Below are positions 8,406 through 18,603 of a stretch of DNA of 45,751 bases, one piece after another. Origin of the DNA: Chthonomonas calidirosea (GTDB lineage: Bacteria; Armatimonadota; Chthonomonadetes; Chthonomonadales; Chthonomonadaceae). The notes beneath the pieces are model-generated. The model was not told where the DNA came from, made no database searches, and worked only from the letters and a program-made list of their open reading frames with translations. The stretch lies in NCBI GenBank assembly GCA_945878775.1, contig CAMCUQ010000005.1, positions 1-45,751 on the forward strand, in the 5' to 3' direction. Each line of letters opens with the position of its first letter. Positions within the stretch are counted from its first letter, which is position 1. The position numbers were made by a program, and so were the translations under genes.

Positions 8406-9088
8406 TCTGCCTCCTCTTCTGCAGGACGACGCAGTGTATACCCCACGCCTCGCACCGTATGAATCAATTTCGCCTCATGCCCTGCATCGATTTTCTTACG
8501 CAAAAGCCCCACGTAGACATCAACCACATTGGAAACACCCTCTTCATCTTGCCACACACGCTCCTGAATCACCTCGCGGGTGAGGACGCGCCCCTCATTA
8601 GATGCCAACGCCTCTAATAGATCATACTCCCTTTGGCTCAAGCCAATAGTCACCCCTCTACGCGTTACGCGTCTCTGTCCCGTGTCGATCTCCAGATCGG
8701 CTATCCGCACAACCCGCGTGCGATGCATTCTGTCCCGCCGAATGAGCGCATGAACTCGCGCCAACAGTTCAGGAAATTCAAACGGCTTCGGAAGATAGTC
8801 ATCTGCCCCTGTCTCAAGTCCCTTCACTCTGTCCTCCAGAGAATCCCTTGCTGTCAGCATCAGGATAGGAAGCCGACTACGACGATACCGCAACTCCTCA
8901 CACACCTTCCAGCCATCCATGTAAGGGAGCATCACATCCAGGATCATAACAGAATATTCGTTCTCACGTGCCATCTGTAACCCCATCCGTCCGTCCTCCG
9001 CCACATCTACCTGAAACCGCGCCTGTTCTAGCCCCCGCCGAACTGCTTTGGCAATGGCGACATCATCTTCCACTAGCAGAATTCGCAT
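8402..9088 (-). CDS. OmpR/PhoB-family two-component response regulator
   Basis: The protein of 228 residues has a receiver domain with the acidic pocket EDD (7-9), the phosphorylated Asp at 51 (ILDVMLP), the Thr in MLTAR and Lys in LPKPF, then a winged-helix DNA-binding domain (SQREYDLLEALASNEGRVLTREVI, VGYTLRR). It should bind DNA when phosphorylated by the kinase gene downstream. The ORF track begins at 9229, but the family N-terminus MRILLVEDD starts at ATG 9088, which has GGGAGGAG close upstream; the extra 47 residues have no counterpart in the family. It is divergent from the DUF4382 lipoprotein gene, which could be a target. Confidence 0.95.
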   Translation of the reverse strand: MRILLVEDDVAIAKAVRRGLEQARFQVDVAEDGRMGLQMARENEYSVMILDVMLPYMDGWKVCEELRYRRSRLPILMLTARDSLEDRVKGLETGADDYLPKPFEFPELLARVHALIRRDRMHRTRVVRIADLEIDTGQRRVTRRGVTIGLSQREYDLLEALASNEGRVLTREVIQERVWQDEEGVSNVVDVYVGLLRKKIDAGHEAKLIHTVRGVGYTLRRPAEEEAE

Positions 9089-9331
9089 CTTCTCTCCTCC
9101 CAAGTACATCCATAAGGATAGACTTTGGCAACACTCACAACTCCCTTGCAAACAAAGATACTCGAAAAGTATGAATTTTTGATGAAAATTCTCTTCAGCC
9201 CTGTTTCCAGCACAAAGTTCACCCGTCATTAAGGGTAGTACCGATCACTCTCCTTTGGGTACGCATCCGATTACGACCGTTTGATCAGACGCACATGCGT
9301 CAAAACAAAGGAAGGAGTGTATCTTTTACCC

Positions 9332-10450
9332 ATGATGCACAAAAATAGTTGGAAGTGGCGATTCCTTGTCGCCGCCCTCTCCATCCCCCTCGTTTCATTC
9401 AGTGGCTGTAGCAACGGAGGGGGCAATAGCCTCAACGGTGGCTCCCGATCTGTGGACCTCTATGTCACCGACAATTTCCGTGACGACTTCCGTCAGGTAC
9501 TCATCACCCTGTACAAGGTCGAAGGCAGTACCGATGGAACCACATTCCAAACCCTCTTTCAAGACACCACAGGCACAACACTCGACGTGGCAACACTCAG
9601 AAACTCCGCACAGCTCCTGAGCCGAATCAACGCCCCCAATGCCGGTTACACGCAGATTCGCGTCACCATTGATGAAAAGATCACCTTGCAATCAACGGGA
9701 GGGGGAACTAGCACCCAAGTCTCCGTAGACTCCAATATCGGAGCACATAATAACGGGCAAGTGACTCTAGCCTATACAGCTCCTGTGGGCAACATGAGCG
9801 ACAAGATCGTGATCGACTTTGATCTCGCCGCCTTCCAACTCATCGGGAACAAGGTGCGCCCCTCCCTCCATCATGGGAATGCCACTCAATTTGATCTCAA
9901 AGACCATATCTGCCGATTGGCGGGCGTCGTCTCCAACCTCCAAGCCGGAGCTAGCTTCCAGCTGAACCCACCGCATGGACAACCTTTCACAATCAACCTC
10001 TCCGCAAGCACGCAGGTTCTCCAATCAGAATCTGGCGTAACCAGCACACTGGCAGAGGGGCAGTTTGTGATGGTACAAGGCGACGTGAACCCAACAAATC
10101 GCACTGTCAACGCCACGGTAGTTACCATCCTCCCGAATGTACCCGGAACCCCCGCAGAGCCACCAAGAAAAGACAGGTTCGCAATGGCAATGGGGAGCGT
10201 TACAGAGGTAGATGCCACAAAGAACACGCTCACGTTGAACCTAACCCAGACATTCCGATTCACCCCCACATTGACCACACTCACGGTCAAAACCGACTCT
10301 GCTACCGTCATACGCAAATCCAAAACGGAGACGGGGCAGCTCTCCGATGTCACAATCGGAACAAAAGTTGCTGTCGGAGGCAAATTCGACAAGGATACTG
10401 GAGTGCTTACGGCGAAATTTGTGATGCTCAACCCGCCAGAACACAAATAG
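9332..10450 (+). CDS. DUF4382/DUF5666-type predicted lipoprotein
   Basis: The protein begins with a basic region and a lipoprotein signal ending in the lipobox VSFSGC, so it is predicted to be lipid-anchored at the cell surface. A DUF4382 domain follows (VDLYVTDNF, VLITLYKVE, YTQIRVTID). Two DUF5666-like beta modules come after it (LAGVVSNLQAG... and AMGSVTEVDATKN...). The function of these domains is unknown; they are common in exported proteins. I chose ATG 9332 because it gives a standard signal peptide. The track start at 9281 is a TTG with 17 extra residues and no ribosome binding site. AAGGAAGGAG lies about 14 bases before 9332. A strong terminator follows the gene. Confidence 0.8.
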   Translation: MMHKNSWKWRFLVAALSIPLVSFSGCSNGGGNSLNGGSRSVDLYVTDNFRDDFRQVLITLYKVEGSTDGTTFQTLFQDTTGTTLDVATLRNSAQLLSRINAPNAGYTQIRVTIDEKITLQSTGGGTSTQVSVDSNIGAHNNGQVTLAYTAPVGNMSDKIVIDFDLAAFQLIGNKVRPSLHHGNATQFDLKDHICRLAGVVSNLQAGASFQLNPPHGQPFTINLSASTQVLQSESGVTSTLAEGQFVMVQGDVNPTNRTVNATVVTILPNVPGTPAEPPRKDRFAMAMGSVTEVDATKNTLTLNLTQTFRFTPTLTTLTVKTDSATVIRKSKTETGQLSDVTIGTKVAVGGKFDKDTGVLTAKFVMLNPPEHK

Positions 10451-10473
10451 CCCTGTTCCAGGGAAACCCTATT

Positions 10474-10502
10474 TGGCGGAGTAGAGGCTCTCTACTCCGC
10501 CA
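10474..10502 (+). terminator. Rho-independent terminator after the DUF4382 gene
   Basis: TGGCGGAGTAGAG (10474-10486) pairs perfectly with CTCTACTCCGCCA (10490-10502) over a 3-base loop: a 13-bp GC-rich stem followed by TTTCTGT. It starts 23 bases after the stop codon. Confidence 0.85.
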
Positions 10503-10544
10503 TTTCTGTGCCAAACATCACTCTACAAGGAGGTTTGCTGGTCT

Positions 10545-11231
10545 ATGTTCCGTACAACCAACAGTTCCATTAGCCGTATCCTCTCTTTCGCCTCCACTCT
10601 TTCGGTCGGCTTACTGCTTGCCGCCGTCTTCGGGTGTGACGACGACTCCGTCTCTGTGGCAAGTTCTGGGATTCCCAGTGCCTCCGCCACTCAGTTCCAA
10701 GTCCAGACAGGGCGCAATCTCGTCATTGGCTTCGGGTGTGGTGACTGCCACAACGGAGGCAAACAAGACCCCACCGATCCGAACTGGCTTTCAGGTTACC
10801 GTGCGGGAATTCCCGGACAACCGTTCCAGATCGGTCCCTTTCAGACCTACCCTGCAAACTTGACCCCGCACGCCACCGCAGGCTTAGGCGGTCACACAGA
10901 TCGGCAGATATACAACGCGCTCAAATTTGGGCTTGATCCCGAAGATACCGCCGATGTAACCATCACCTCCACCACACCGGGATCAGGAAATTTCCCCGCA
11001 ACTCCCCACTACTTGGCTCCCCCCATGCCTTGGATAGCCTATCGCCATCTCACAGACGATCAAATCTGGTCTATTGTCGCCTACCTAAAGCATGGCATTA
11101 AAGCCGTAGATAACACCGTGCCCTCTAGTGGTGGCCCCGGAGACTTCTGGGCAAGTAGCTATGTCGATTCCGCAGTTGGACCCAAAACGATTCCTACCTA
11201 CCCCGCAAGCAATGAGGTATTTAGCCCCTAA
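10545..11231 (+). CDS. c-type cytochrome, predicted lipoprotein
   Basis: A 228-residue protein with an N-terminal hydrophobic signal ending in a lipobox-like AVFGC, then one heme-binding motif CGDCH at residues 65-69. A later PPMPW (Met161) supplies the likely sixth heme ligand, and DDQIWSIVAYLKHG is the usual C-terminal helix of small cytochrome c domains. It should bind one covalent heme outside the cytoplasmic membrane and carry electrons. Its redox partner is not in the window. ATG 10545 has AAGGAGG upstream at good spacing. A hairpin follows the gene. Confidence 0.87.
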   Translation: MFRTTNSSISRILSFASTLSVGLLLAAVFGCDDDSVSVASSGIPSASATQFQVQTGRNLVIGFGCGDCHNGGKQDPTDPNWLSGYRAGIPGQPFQIGPFQTYPANLTPHATAGLGGHTDRQIYNALKFGLDPEDTADVTITSTTPGSGNFPATPHYLAPPMPWIAYRHLTDDQIWSIVAYLKHGIKAVDNTVPSSGGPGDFWASSYVDSAVGPKTIPTYPASNEVFSP

Positions 11232-11248
11232 TTCCCTCGCAATCTCAT

Positions 11249-11289
11249 GGAACGCTCTCATTCTGCTCACGAGGGAATGAGAGCGTTCC
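11249..11289 (+). terminator. Strong hairpin between the cytochrome gene and the first GT9 gene
   Basis: GGAACGCTCTCATTC (11249-11263) pairs perfectly with GAATGAGAGCGTTCC (11275-11289): a 15-bp stem with an 11-base loop, followed by TCATTTTCAT. It fits a terminator for the cytochrome gene. It also ends only 17 bases before the GT9 ATG, where a promoter or ribosome binding site would be expected. The ORF-track start of GT9 (11247) lies inside this hairpin. Confidence 0.75.
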
Positions 11290-11306
11290 TCATTTTCATA
11301 CCACCC

Positions 11307-12452
11307 ATGTCAAAGCCACATCTCCCCAACCTCAACCAGATCAATCGTGTCCTGATCATCCGTCTCAGTTCCATCGGCGATGTCGTTCACGCCACTCCTC
11401 TCTCTGTGGCATTAAGCGAAGCTTTCCCTCATCTGGAGATTAGCTGGCTCGTTGAGGAGATGTCGGCGGAGATAGTGCAGGGCAACCCCTATCTCAAAGA
11501 GGTGATCGTTGTGCCACGCTCCCGCTGGAAAAAGGGAGGCTGGAATAGTCTCCACATCTGGCGTGAAAAGCTCGCCTTTCTCTCCTCTCTCCGCGCAAGA
11601 AAGTTTGATCTCACCCTCGATCTTCAGGGCTATGCCAAAAGCGGGGTTATGGCTTTGGCGACAGGAGCCAAACACCGTATCGGCTGGCGAAGACTCCGAG
11701 ACGGCTCAGAATGGATATCCCAAGCCGTACCCCCTAGACCAGAAAGCCTACATCGGGTAGAATGGTTCTTAGATGTTGTAGGCGCGTTGGGGGTTCAAAC
11801 CGAAACGGTAAACTTTCCCCTCACTATTCCCGACAGCGCACGACAGTCGCTAAATACAAAACTAAACGCTTATGGCATAGAGGCGTCCCGTCCCTACCTC
11901 GTCCTCAACCTTGCCACAGGGAACGAAGTGCGTCGATGGGGTGTAGAAAAATACGCAGAGTTGGTTTTAGAGATCGCTCGGCGTCATCCCTATTCTCTCA
12001 TACTCATCGGCTCAAAAAAGGACAAACCGCTCAACCAGGCTCTGCTAGACCGTATAAAACCGCACTATCCTGAGAGCCTCCCTCCCCCCGTCGATCTGGC
12101 GGGAGAGACAAACCTAAAAGAGCTTATGGCACTCTTGGAGCAAACCGCCGTTCATATCACAGGAGATACTGGCTCTACCCATATTGCCGCCGCGATGGGA
12201 ATTCCCACCCTTAGCCTCTATGGTCCCACCGATCCTGTGCATGCCGGGGCTTGGGGACAGGCAGAACGCACTCTCTCCCATCGTGAACTCTGTACGCGTG
12301 GCTGTGGGGGAAAAGAGTGCGCCCACCCTTGCCTACGAAAACATCCTGCCACCGAGGCAGGAGAATCACCAAATGTCGCCGCTTGCCTCGACGCGATCAC
12401 GGCACAAGACGTATTAAAACTGCTGGAGGCTTTACCGAATGTCCCCAACTAA
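11307..12452 (+). CDS. Glycosyltransferase family 9 (heptosyltransferase-like)
   Basis: GT9 enzymes transfer heptose or related sugars to the inner core of LPS at the cytoplasmic face of the inner membrane. The 381-residue protein begins RVLIIRLSSIGDVVHATPL, the standard N-terminal GT9 motif, and later shows the donor-binding part ITGDTGSTHIAAAMGIPTLSLYGPT. A Cys-rich stretch (CTRGCGGKECAHPC) near the C-terminus is a further GT9-type feature. ATG 11307 is chosen because the track start at 11247 would read through a terminator-like hairpin. No clear ribosome binding site precedes 11307. The gene opens the operon GT9-GT9-kdsA-kdsD. Confidence 0.88.
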   Translation: MSKPHLPNLNQINRVLIIRLSSIGDVVHATPLSVALSEAFPHLEISWLVEEMSAEIVQGNPYLKEVIVVPRSRWKKGGWNSLHIWREKLAFLSSLRARKFDLTLDLQGYAKSGVMALATGAKHRIGWRRLRDGSEWISQAVPPRPESLHRVEWFLDVVGALGVQTETVNFPLTIPDSARQSLNTKLNAYGIEASRPYLVLNLATGNEVRRWGVEKYAELVLEIARRHPYSLILIGSKKDKPLNQALLDRIKPHYPESLPPPVDLAGETNLKELMALLEQTAVHITGDTGSTHIAAAMGIPTLSLYGPTDPVHAGAWGQAERTLSHRELCTRGCGGKECAHPCLRKHPATEAGESPNVAACLDAITAQDVLKLLEALPNVPN

Positions 12453-13656
12453 CGAACGAAAACCAAATAGGGCAGTTGCCTATCGTTCGGGAATGCGAGT
12501 CGCCATCGCAGCCCTTGCCGGAACCTCATCGGCAGAACGGGCGCGGCAGGCACTCATGCGGGCAAAGCGCATCGCCGTTCTCAACAAATTCAAGTTTATG
12601 GGTGATACCCTTGTCGCAACACCTCTTTTGCGCCAACTACGGCAATATTGTCCAGAGGCAGAGATCGATATTTTCACCTCTTCCTCGGCGGCTACTGCCC
12701 TCGAAGACTATCCCTACATCAATCGGGCTATCTCCTTAAAACAGGGGAGCGGTAGACGCCTCCAACATATGCAGGAGCTAGTTCACACCCTCAAAAAGGG
12801 ACACTATGACGTTGCCTTTCTCCTAAATCGCTCGATGCAGTGCGCCATCGCCACAAAGCTCGCAGGCATTCCCACCCGCATCGGCTACAAAGCAGAGTGC
12901 AGGAGTCCTCTTCTCACCCTCCCCATCCCCTACTCGTTCGACCGCAATGAGATCAGTTGCCACCTCGATATGCTTCGCGCCCTAGGGCTTCCCGCAGAAG
13001 ACACCCTTCCAGAACTCGTTTTCTCGGACACCATAAGGGCACGAACCTATGAACTCCTCACCGAGTTTGGCTGGAGAGGCGATCTCAACGGACACCCTCT
13101 TATCGGCTTTCAACCGGGAGCAAACGATGCCTATATTCGAGAATGGGGTGCAGACCGCTATGCAAGAGTGGCGGATAGACTTATTGAGGAGTTAGGCGCA
13201 ACGGTCGTGATTCTTGGTGGACTGGAAGAGAAAGAGACCGCCGACGAAATGGAAAGGATTATGACTCACCCCGCGCTGAACCTTATTGGCAAAACGAAAC
13301 TGCGCGAAGCGCTTGCCCTTATTGGAAACTGTGATCTCTGGATCGGTAACGACTCTGGGTTGCTCCATACCGCTGTGGCACAAGGGGTTCCCACCATCGG
13401 CATCTATGGACCTAATAAAGTGGTGCGTTGGGGGTACGACACCAAACGACACCGCTCCCTCGTCGTCTTTCCAGAGCGTCCCGCCGAGACAGATGCCGCC
13501 ATTCGCCAATGCCTGGACCAAATCCCCATCACCCTCGTACTAAAAACCGCACGGGAGGTGATGAACGCAACGCCAACCGCTTTCTCGGAAGCAGAAGCCC
13601 CCTATTTCACAGCGACACAAGAGCAGGCACAACTGCTTGCCGCCCGTCGTCGCTAA
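12439..13656 (+). CDS. Glycosyltransferase family 9 (heptosyltransferase-like), second copy
   Basis: A 405-residue GT9 protein with an N-terminal extension of about 40 residues before the motif IAVLNKFKFMGDTLVATPLLRQL. It also has FQPGAND..REWGADRYARVADRL and IGNDSGLLHTAVAQGVPTIGIYGPN, the ADP/nucleotide-sugar binding region. It is clearly different from the upstream GT9 in sequence, so a different acceptor or sugar is likely. ATG 12439 has GGAGG at 9 bases and overlaps the first GT9 by 14 bases, which supports translational coupling. kdsA begins 14 bases downstream. Confidence 0.88.
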   Translation: MSPTNERKPNRAVAYRSGMRVAIAALAGTSSAERARQALMRAKRIAVLNKFKFMGDTLVATPLLRQLRQYCPEAEIDIFTSSSAATALEDYPYINRAISLKQGSGRRLQHMQELVHTLKKGHYDVAFLLNRSMQCAIATKLAGIPTRIGYKAECRSPLLTLPIPYSFDRNEISCHLDMLRALGLPAEDTLPELVFSDTIRARTYELLTEFGWRGDLNGHPLIGFQPGANDAYIREWGADRYARVADRLIEELGATVVILGGLEEKETADEMERIMTHPALNLIGKTKLREALALIGNCDLWIGNDSGLLHTAVAQGVPTIGIYGPNKVVRWGYDTKRHRSLVVFPERPAETDAAIRQCLDQIPITLVLKTAREVMNATPTAFSEAEAPYFTATQEQAQLLAARRR

Positions 13657-13670
13657 GGAGAGTTTGATCG

Positions 13671-14507
13671 ATGTCACATACGGTAGCCATAGGCGATATC
13701 CGCGTAGGTGCGCCCGAAAACCCGCTCACCCTGATTGCAGGTCCCTGCGTCATAGAGAGTCTTGACCTGTGCCGAGAAATCGCCAGTACCGTACAAGCCC
13801 TCACGCAGAAACTTGGGATTGGCTATATCTTCAAGGCGAGCTTCGACAAGGCGAATCGCACCTCTGGCAGTGCTTTTCGGGGTCAGGGTATGGAAAAAGG
13901 GCTTGAGATACTAGAGACCATAAAGACCGAGTTCGGTGTCCCAGTCCTCACCGATGTCCATGAAACATGGCAGTGCCACATCGTTGCACAGGTATGTGAC
14001 GTGCTTCAGATCCCCGCCTTTCTTTGCCGTCAAACCGATCTTCTCCTCGCTGCCGCCGACACAGAATGCGCTGTCAACATCAAAAAAGGGCAGTTTCTTG
14101 CCCCTTGGGACACGCGCAACATCGTCGAAAAAGTCGAGGCGACCGGCAACAAAAACATCCTGCTAACCGAACGAGGCAACTCCTTTGGATACAATACCCT
14201 CGTCGTCGATATGACCAGTCTCCCCATTATGCGCTCTTACGGCTACCCCGTTGTCTTTGATGGAACCCACAGTGTCCAAAAACCCGGAGGCGCAGGAATC
14301 GCTTCAGGTGGAGCCAGAGAGATGATTCCCTACCTCTCCAGAGCCGCCGTCGCCGTTGGGATCGATGCCCTTTTCCTAGAGGTACACCCAGAGCCAGAAA
14401 AAGGACTCTCAGATGCCGCCTCCATGCTCCGACTCAGTGAACTCCCTGCACTTTTGGAACAACTCGTTCGTATAGATGCCATTGCCAGAGAGGGAATGAC
14501 TCCGTGA
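13671..14507 (+). CDS. kdsA: 3-deoxy-8-phosphooctulonate synthase
   Basis: KdsA condenses phosphoenolpyruvate with D-arabinose 5-phosphate to Kdo-8-phosphate, the first committed step to the Kdo sugar of LPS. The 278 residues include [10 protein letters not shown] at the start, [12 protein letters not shown], the metal-site region [16 protein letters not shown] and [11 protein letters not shown]. All are typical, and the length is normal. ATG 13671 follows AAGGAG. The gene overlaps kdsD by 4 bases, which links it to the enzyme that makes its substrate. Confidence 0.96.
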   Translation: MSHTVAIGDIRVGAPENPLTLIAGPCVIESLDLCREIASTVQALTQKLGIGYIFKASFDKANRTSGSAFRGQGMEKGLEILETIKTEFGVPVLTDVHETWQCHIVAQVCDVLQIPAFLCRQTDLLLAAADTECAVNIKKGQFLAPWDTRNIVEKVEATGNKNILLTERGNSFGYNTLVVDMTSLPIMRSYGYPVVFDGTHSVQKPGGAGIASGGAREMIPYLSRAAVAVGIDALFLEVHPEPEKGLSDAASMLRLSELPALLEQLVRIDAIAREGMTP

Positions 14508-15511
14508 AAACACTTCCCGCGTCGCAACAAGAGGCACAACTCTGGTTAGCAAACGCCAAAGAGACCCTCAATGTCGAAGCAACTGCTATCCTCCGCCTCT
14601 CCGAACGACTGGATAACCACTTCCTCGACGCGCTCGAACTGCTCGATTCTTGTGCCGGCAAAGTAATAGCCACCGGAGTCGGCAAATCTGGGATCGTGGC
14701 ACGAAAGATGGCGGCGACGCTCACCTCAACCGGTTGCCCTACCGTCTTTCTGCACCCTTCGGAAGCCATGCACGGCGATCTAGGGATTGTGGCGGAAGAG
14801 GATGTTGTGATCGCGCTTTCCAACAGTGGCGAGAGTGAGGAAATTCTGGCGATACTGCCTGCACTCCTTGCCCGTAAAGTCCCCATCATCGCCATTGTAG
14901 GCAACCTCCACTCCACGCTTGCCCACCGCTCCACGGTGCTTCTCGACTCCTCCATTGAGCGCGAAGCCTGTCCGCTCAACCTTGCTCCCACAACCAGCGT
15001 TCTCGTCCAGTTGGCTTTAGGAGATGCGCTTGCCATGACTCTACACCACCGCCGGGGCTTCCGCGCTGAAGACTACGCACGCAACCACCCCGGAGGCAGA
15101 TTGGGTAGACGGCTCACCCTGCGCGTGCGGGACATACTCGCCACACACGCCCCCCCTCTCCCCTGTGTTTCCCCAAATGCCACACTGATGGAGGTTCTCT
15201 CGGAAATCAGTGCCAAGTGCGCCGGCGCAACCACCGTGGCAGAGCCCAATATGCCCATGCTTGGCATTATCACCGACTACGACACCCGTCGCGCCTTCCA
15301 ACTGCACGGCGCAAAAGCGGTAGAACTCTTTGCCCGTGACATGATGAACCCTCATCCCAAGGTCGTCTTGCGTGAAGAAGAGTTGGCATATGAGGGCTTG
15401 AGACGCATGGAGGAGGGCGAACGTCCTGTCTCCGTCGCCCCTGTCCTCGACAGCAACGGCTTCTGCATCGGAATGGTGCGTCTCCACGATTTCCTTCGCG
15501 CTGGCATCTAG
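14504..15511 (+). CDS. kdsD: D-arabinose 5-phosphate isomerase (KpsF/GutQ family)
   Basis: The enzyme interconverts ribulose 5-phosphate and arabinose 5-phosphate, the KdsA substrate. The 335-residue protein has an SIS domain (about 40-175: [44 protein letters not shown]) followed by two CBS domains (about 205-330). The layout matches KdsD/KpsF. The start GTG at 14504 overlaps the kdsA stop by 4 bases, so both are made together. kdsB (CMP-Kdo synthetase), kdsC and waaA are not in the window. Confidence 0.94.
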   Translation: MKTLPASQQEAQLWLANAKETLNVEATAILRLSERLDNHFLDALELLDSCAGKVIATGVGKSGIVARKMAATLTSTGCPTVFLHPSEAMHGDLGIVAEEDVVIALSNSGESEEILAILPALLARKVPIIAIVGNLHSTLAHRSTVLLDSSIEREACPLNLAPTTSVLVQLALGDALAMTLHHRRGFRAEDYARNHPGGRLGRRLTLRVRDILATHAPPLPCVSPNATLMEVLSEISAKCAGATTVAEPNMPMLGIITDYDTRRAFQLHGAKAVELFARDMMNPHPKVVLREEELAYEGLRRMEEGERPVSVAPVLDSNGFCIGMVRLHDFLRAGI

Positions 15512-15546
15512 CCTCTTCCCCTCATCCCAGCTCCACTTTGCTCACA

Positions 15547-15574
15547 CTTTTTCACACACTAGCCCGTGAAAAAG
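15547..15574 (+). terminator. Hairpin after kdsD
   Basis: CTTTTTCAC (15547-15555) pairs perfectly with GTGAAAAAG (15566-15574) across 10 bases, starting 36 bases after the kdsD stop. The stem is AT-rich and lacks a clear T-run, so it is a weak terminator candidate separating the Kdo operon from clpB. Confidence 0.4.
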
Positions 15575-15622
15575 CTGCTTCTGCATAAAAAATCACCTGC
15601 ATCGCACAATATTAAGTGCAAA

Positions 15623-15654
15623 ACACTTGACAGTACCACACTCAAGTGTAATAC
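15623..15654 (+). promoter_or_regulatory. clpB promoter overlapped by a HAIR-like (HspR) operator
   Basis: TTGACA (15627-15632) and TAATAC (15649-15654), 16 bases apart, form a promoter about 50 bases upstream of clpB. Over it lies the perfect inverted repeat ACACTTGA (15623-15630) / TCAAGTGT (15642-15649). Read as CTTGACA-N7-ACTCAAG (15626-15646), it matches the HAIR element recognised by the repressor HspR (CTTGAGT-N7-ACTCAAG): the right half is exact and the left differs at two bases, which make the -35 box. A repressor bound here would block RNA polymerase. This is not a CIRCE element. Confidence 0.75.
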
Positions 15655-15704
15655 TATATCCATCCCAATATCCTGAGCGCGAAATCGAATAGGAGGCACT
15701 CCCT

Positions 15705-18320
<2,616 letters not shown>

Positions 18321-18355
18321 TCTGCCCACAAAGCAGAGAGGCTCAAGAATACCCT

Positions 18356-18392
18356 CAAACTCTTGTGATACTTTGAGCATCACAAGAGTTTG
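18356..18392 (+). terminator. Hairpin after clpB
   Basis: CAAACTCTTGTGAT (18356-18369) pairs perfectly with ATCACAAGAGTTTG (18379-18392) around a 9-base loop. It starts 36 bases after the clpB stop. The stem is 14 bp, but only TAGCTTTA follows, not a full T-run. The rest of the gap to the PBP promoter (18393-18567) shows nothing I can name. Confidence 0.6.
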
Positions 18393-18567
18393 TAGCTTTA
18401 GGGGGTACCAAAAGCGCAGGAGATATCAGGCTCCACCACCCTATTTCAGTACCCCCGTCCCCTTCTTTCAGCCTCCCTTTTTCCGCCTGAAGCTCTCTCG
18501 AAATAACACTTATCACCTACCAATGTAAATTAATGCTCAATTCATCAAAAATAGTTACACGTAGAAC

Positions 18568-18596
18568 TTGACAGAGCTAACTAATCTGCCTATAAT
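18568..18596 (+). promoter_or_regulatory. Perfect consensus sigma70 promoter for a predicted leaderless PBP mRNA
   Basis: TTGACA (18568-18573) and TATAAT (18591-18596) are exact consensus hexamers with the optimal 17-base spacer. Transcription should start about 7 bases after the -10 box, which falls on the A of the ATG at 18604. The ORF-track start (TTG 18568) is part of the -35 box and cannot be the start codon. Confidence 0.88.
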
Positions 18597-18603
18597 ACCT
18601 AGT

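Noticed and set aside
9089-9229. Extra 47 residues before the response regulator
   Set aside because: Receiver domains begin with MRILLVEDD-like sequence, and the strong ribosome binding site is directly before that Met. The extension is leader DNA.
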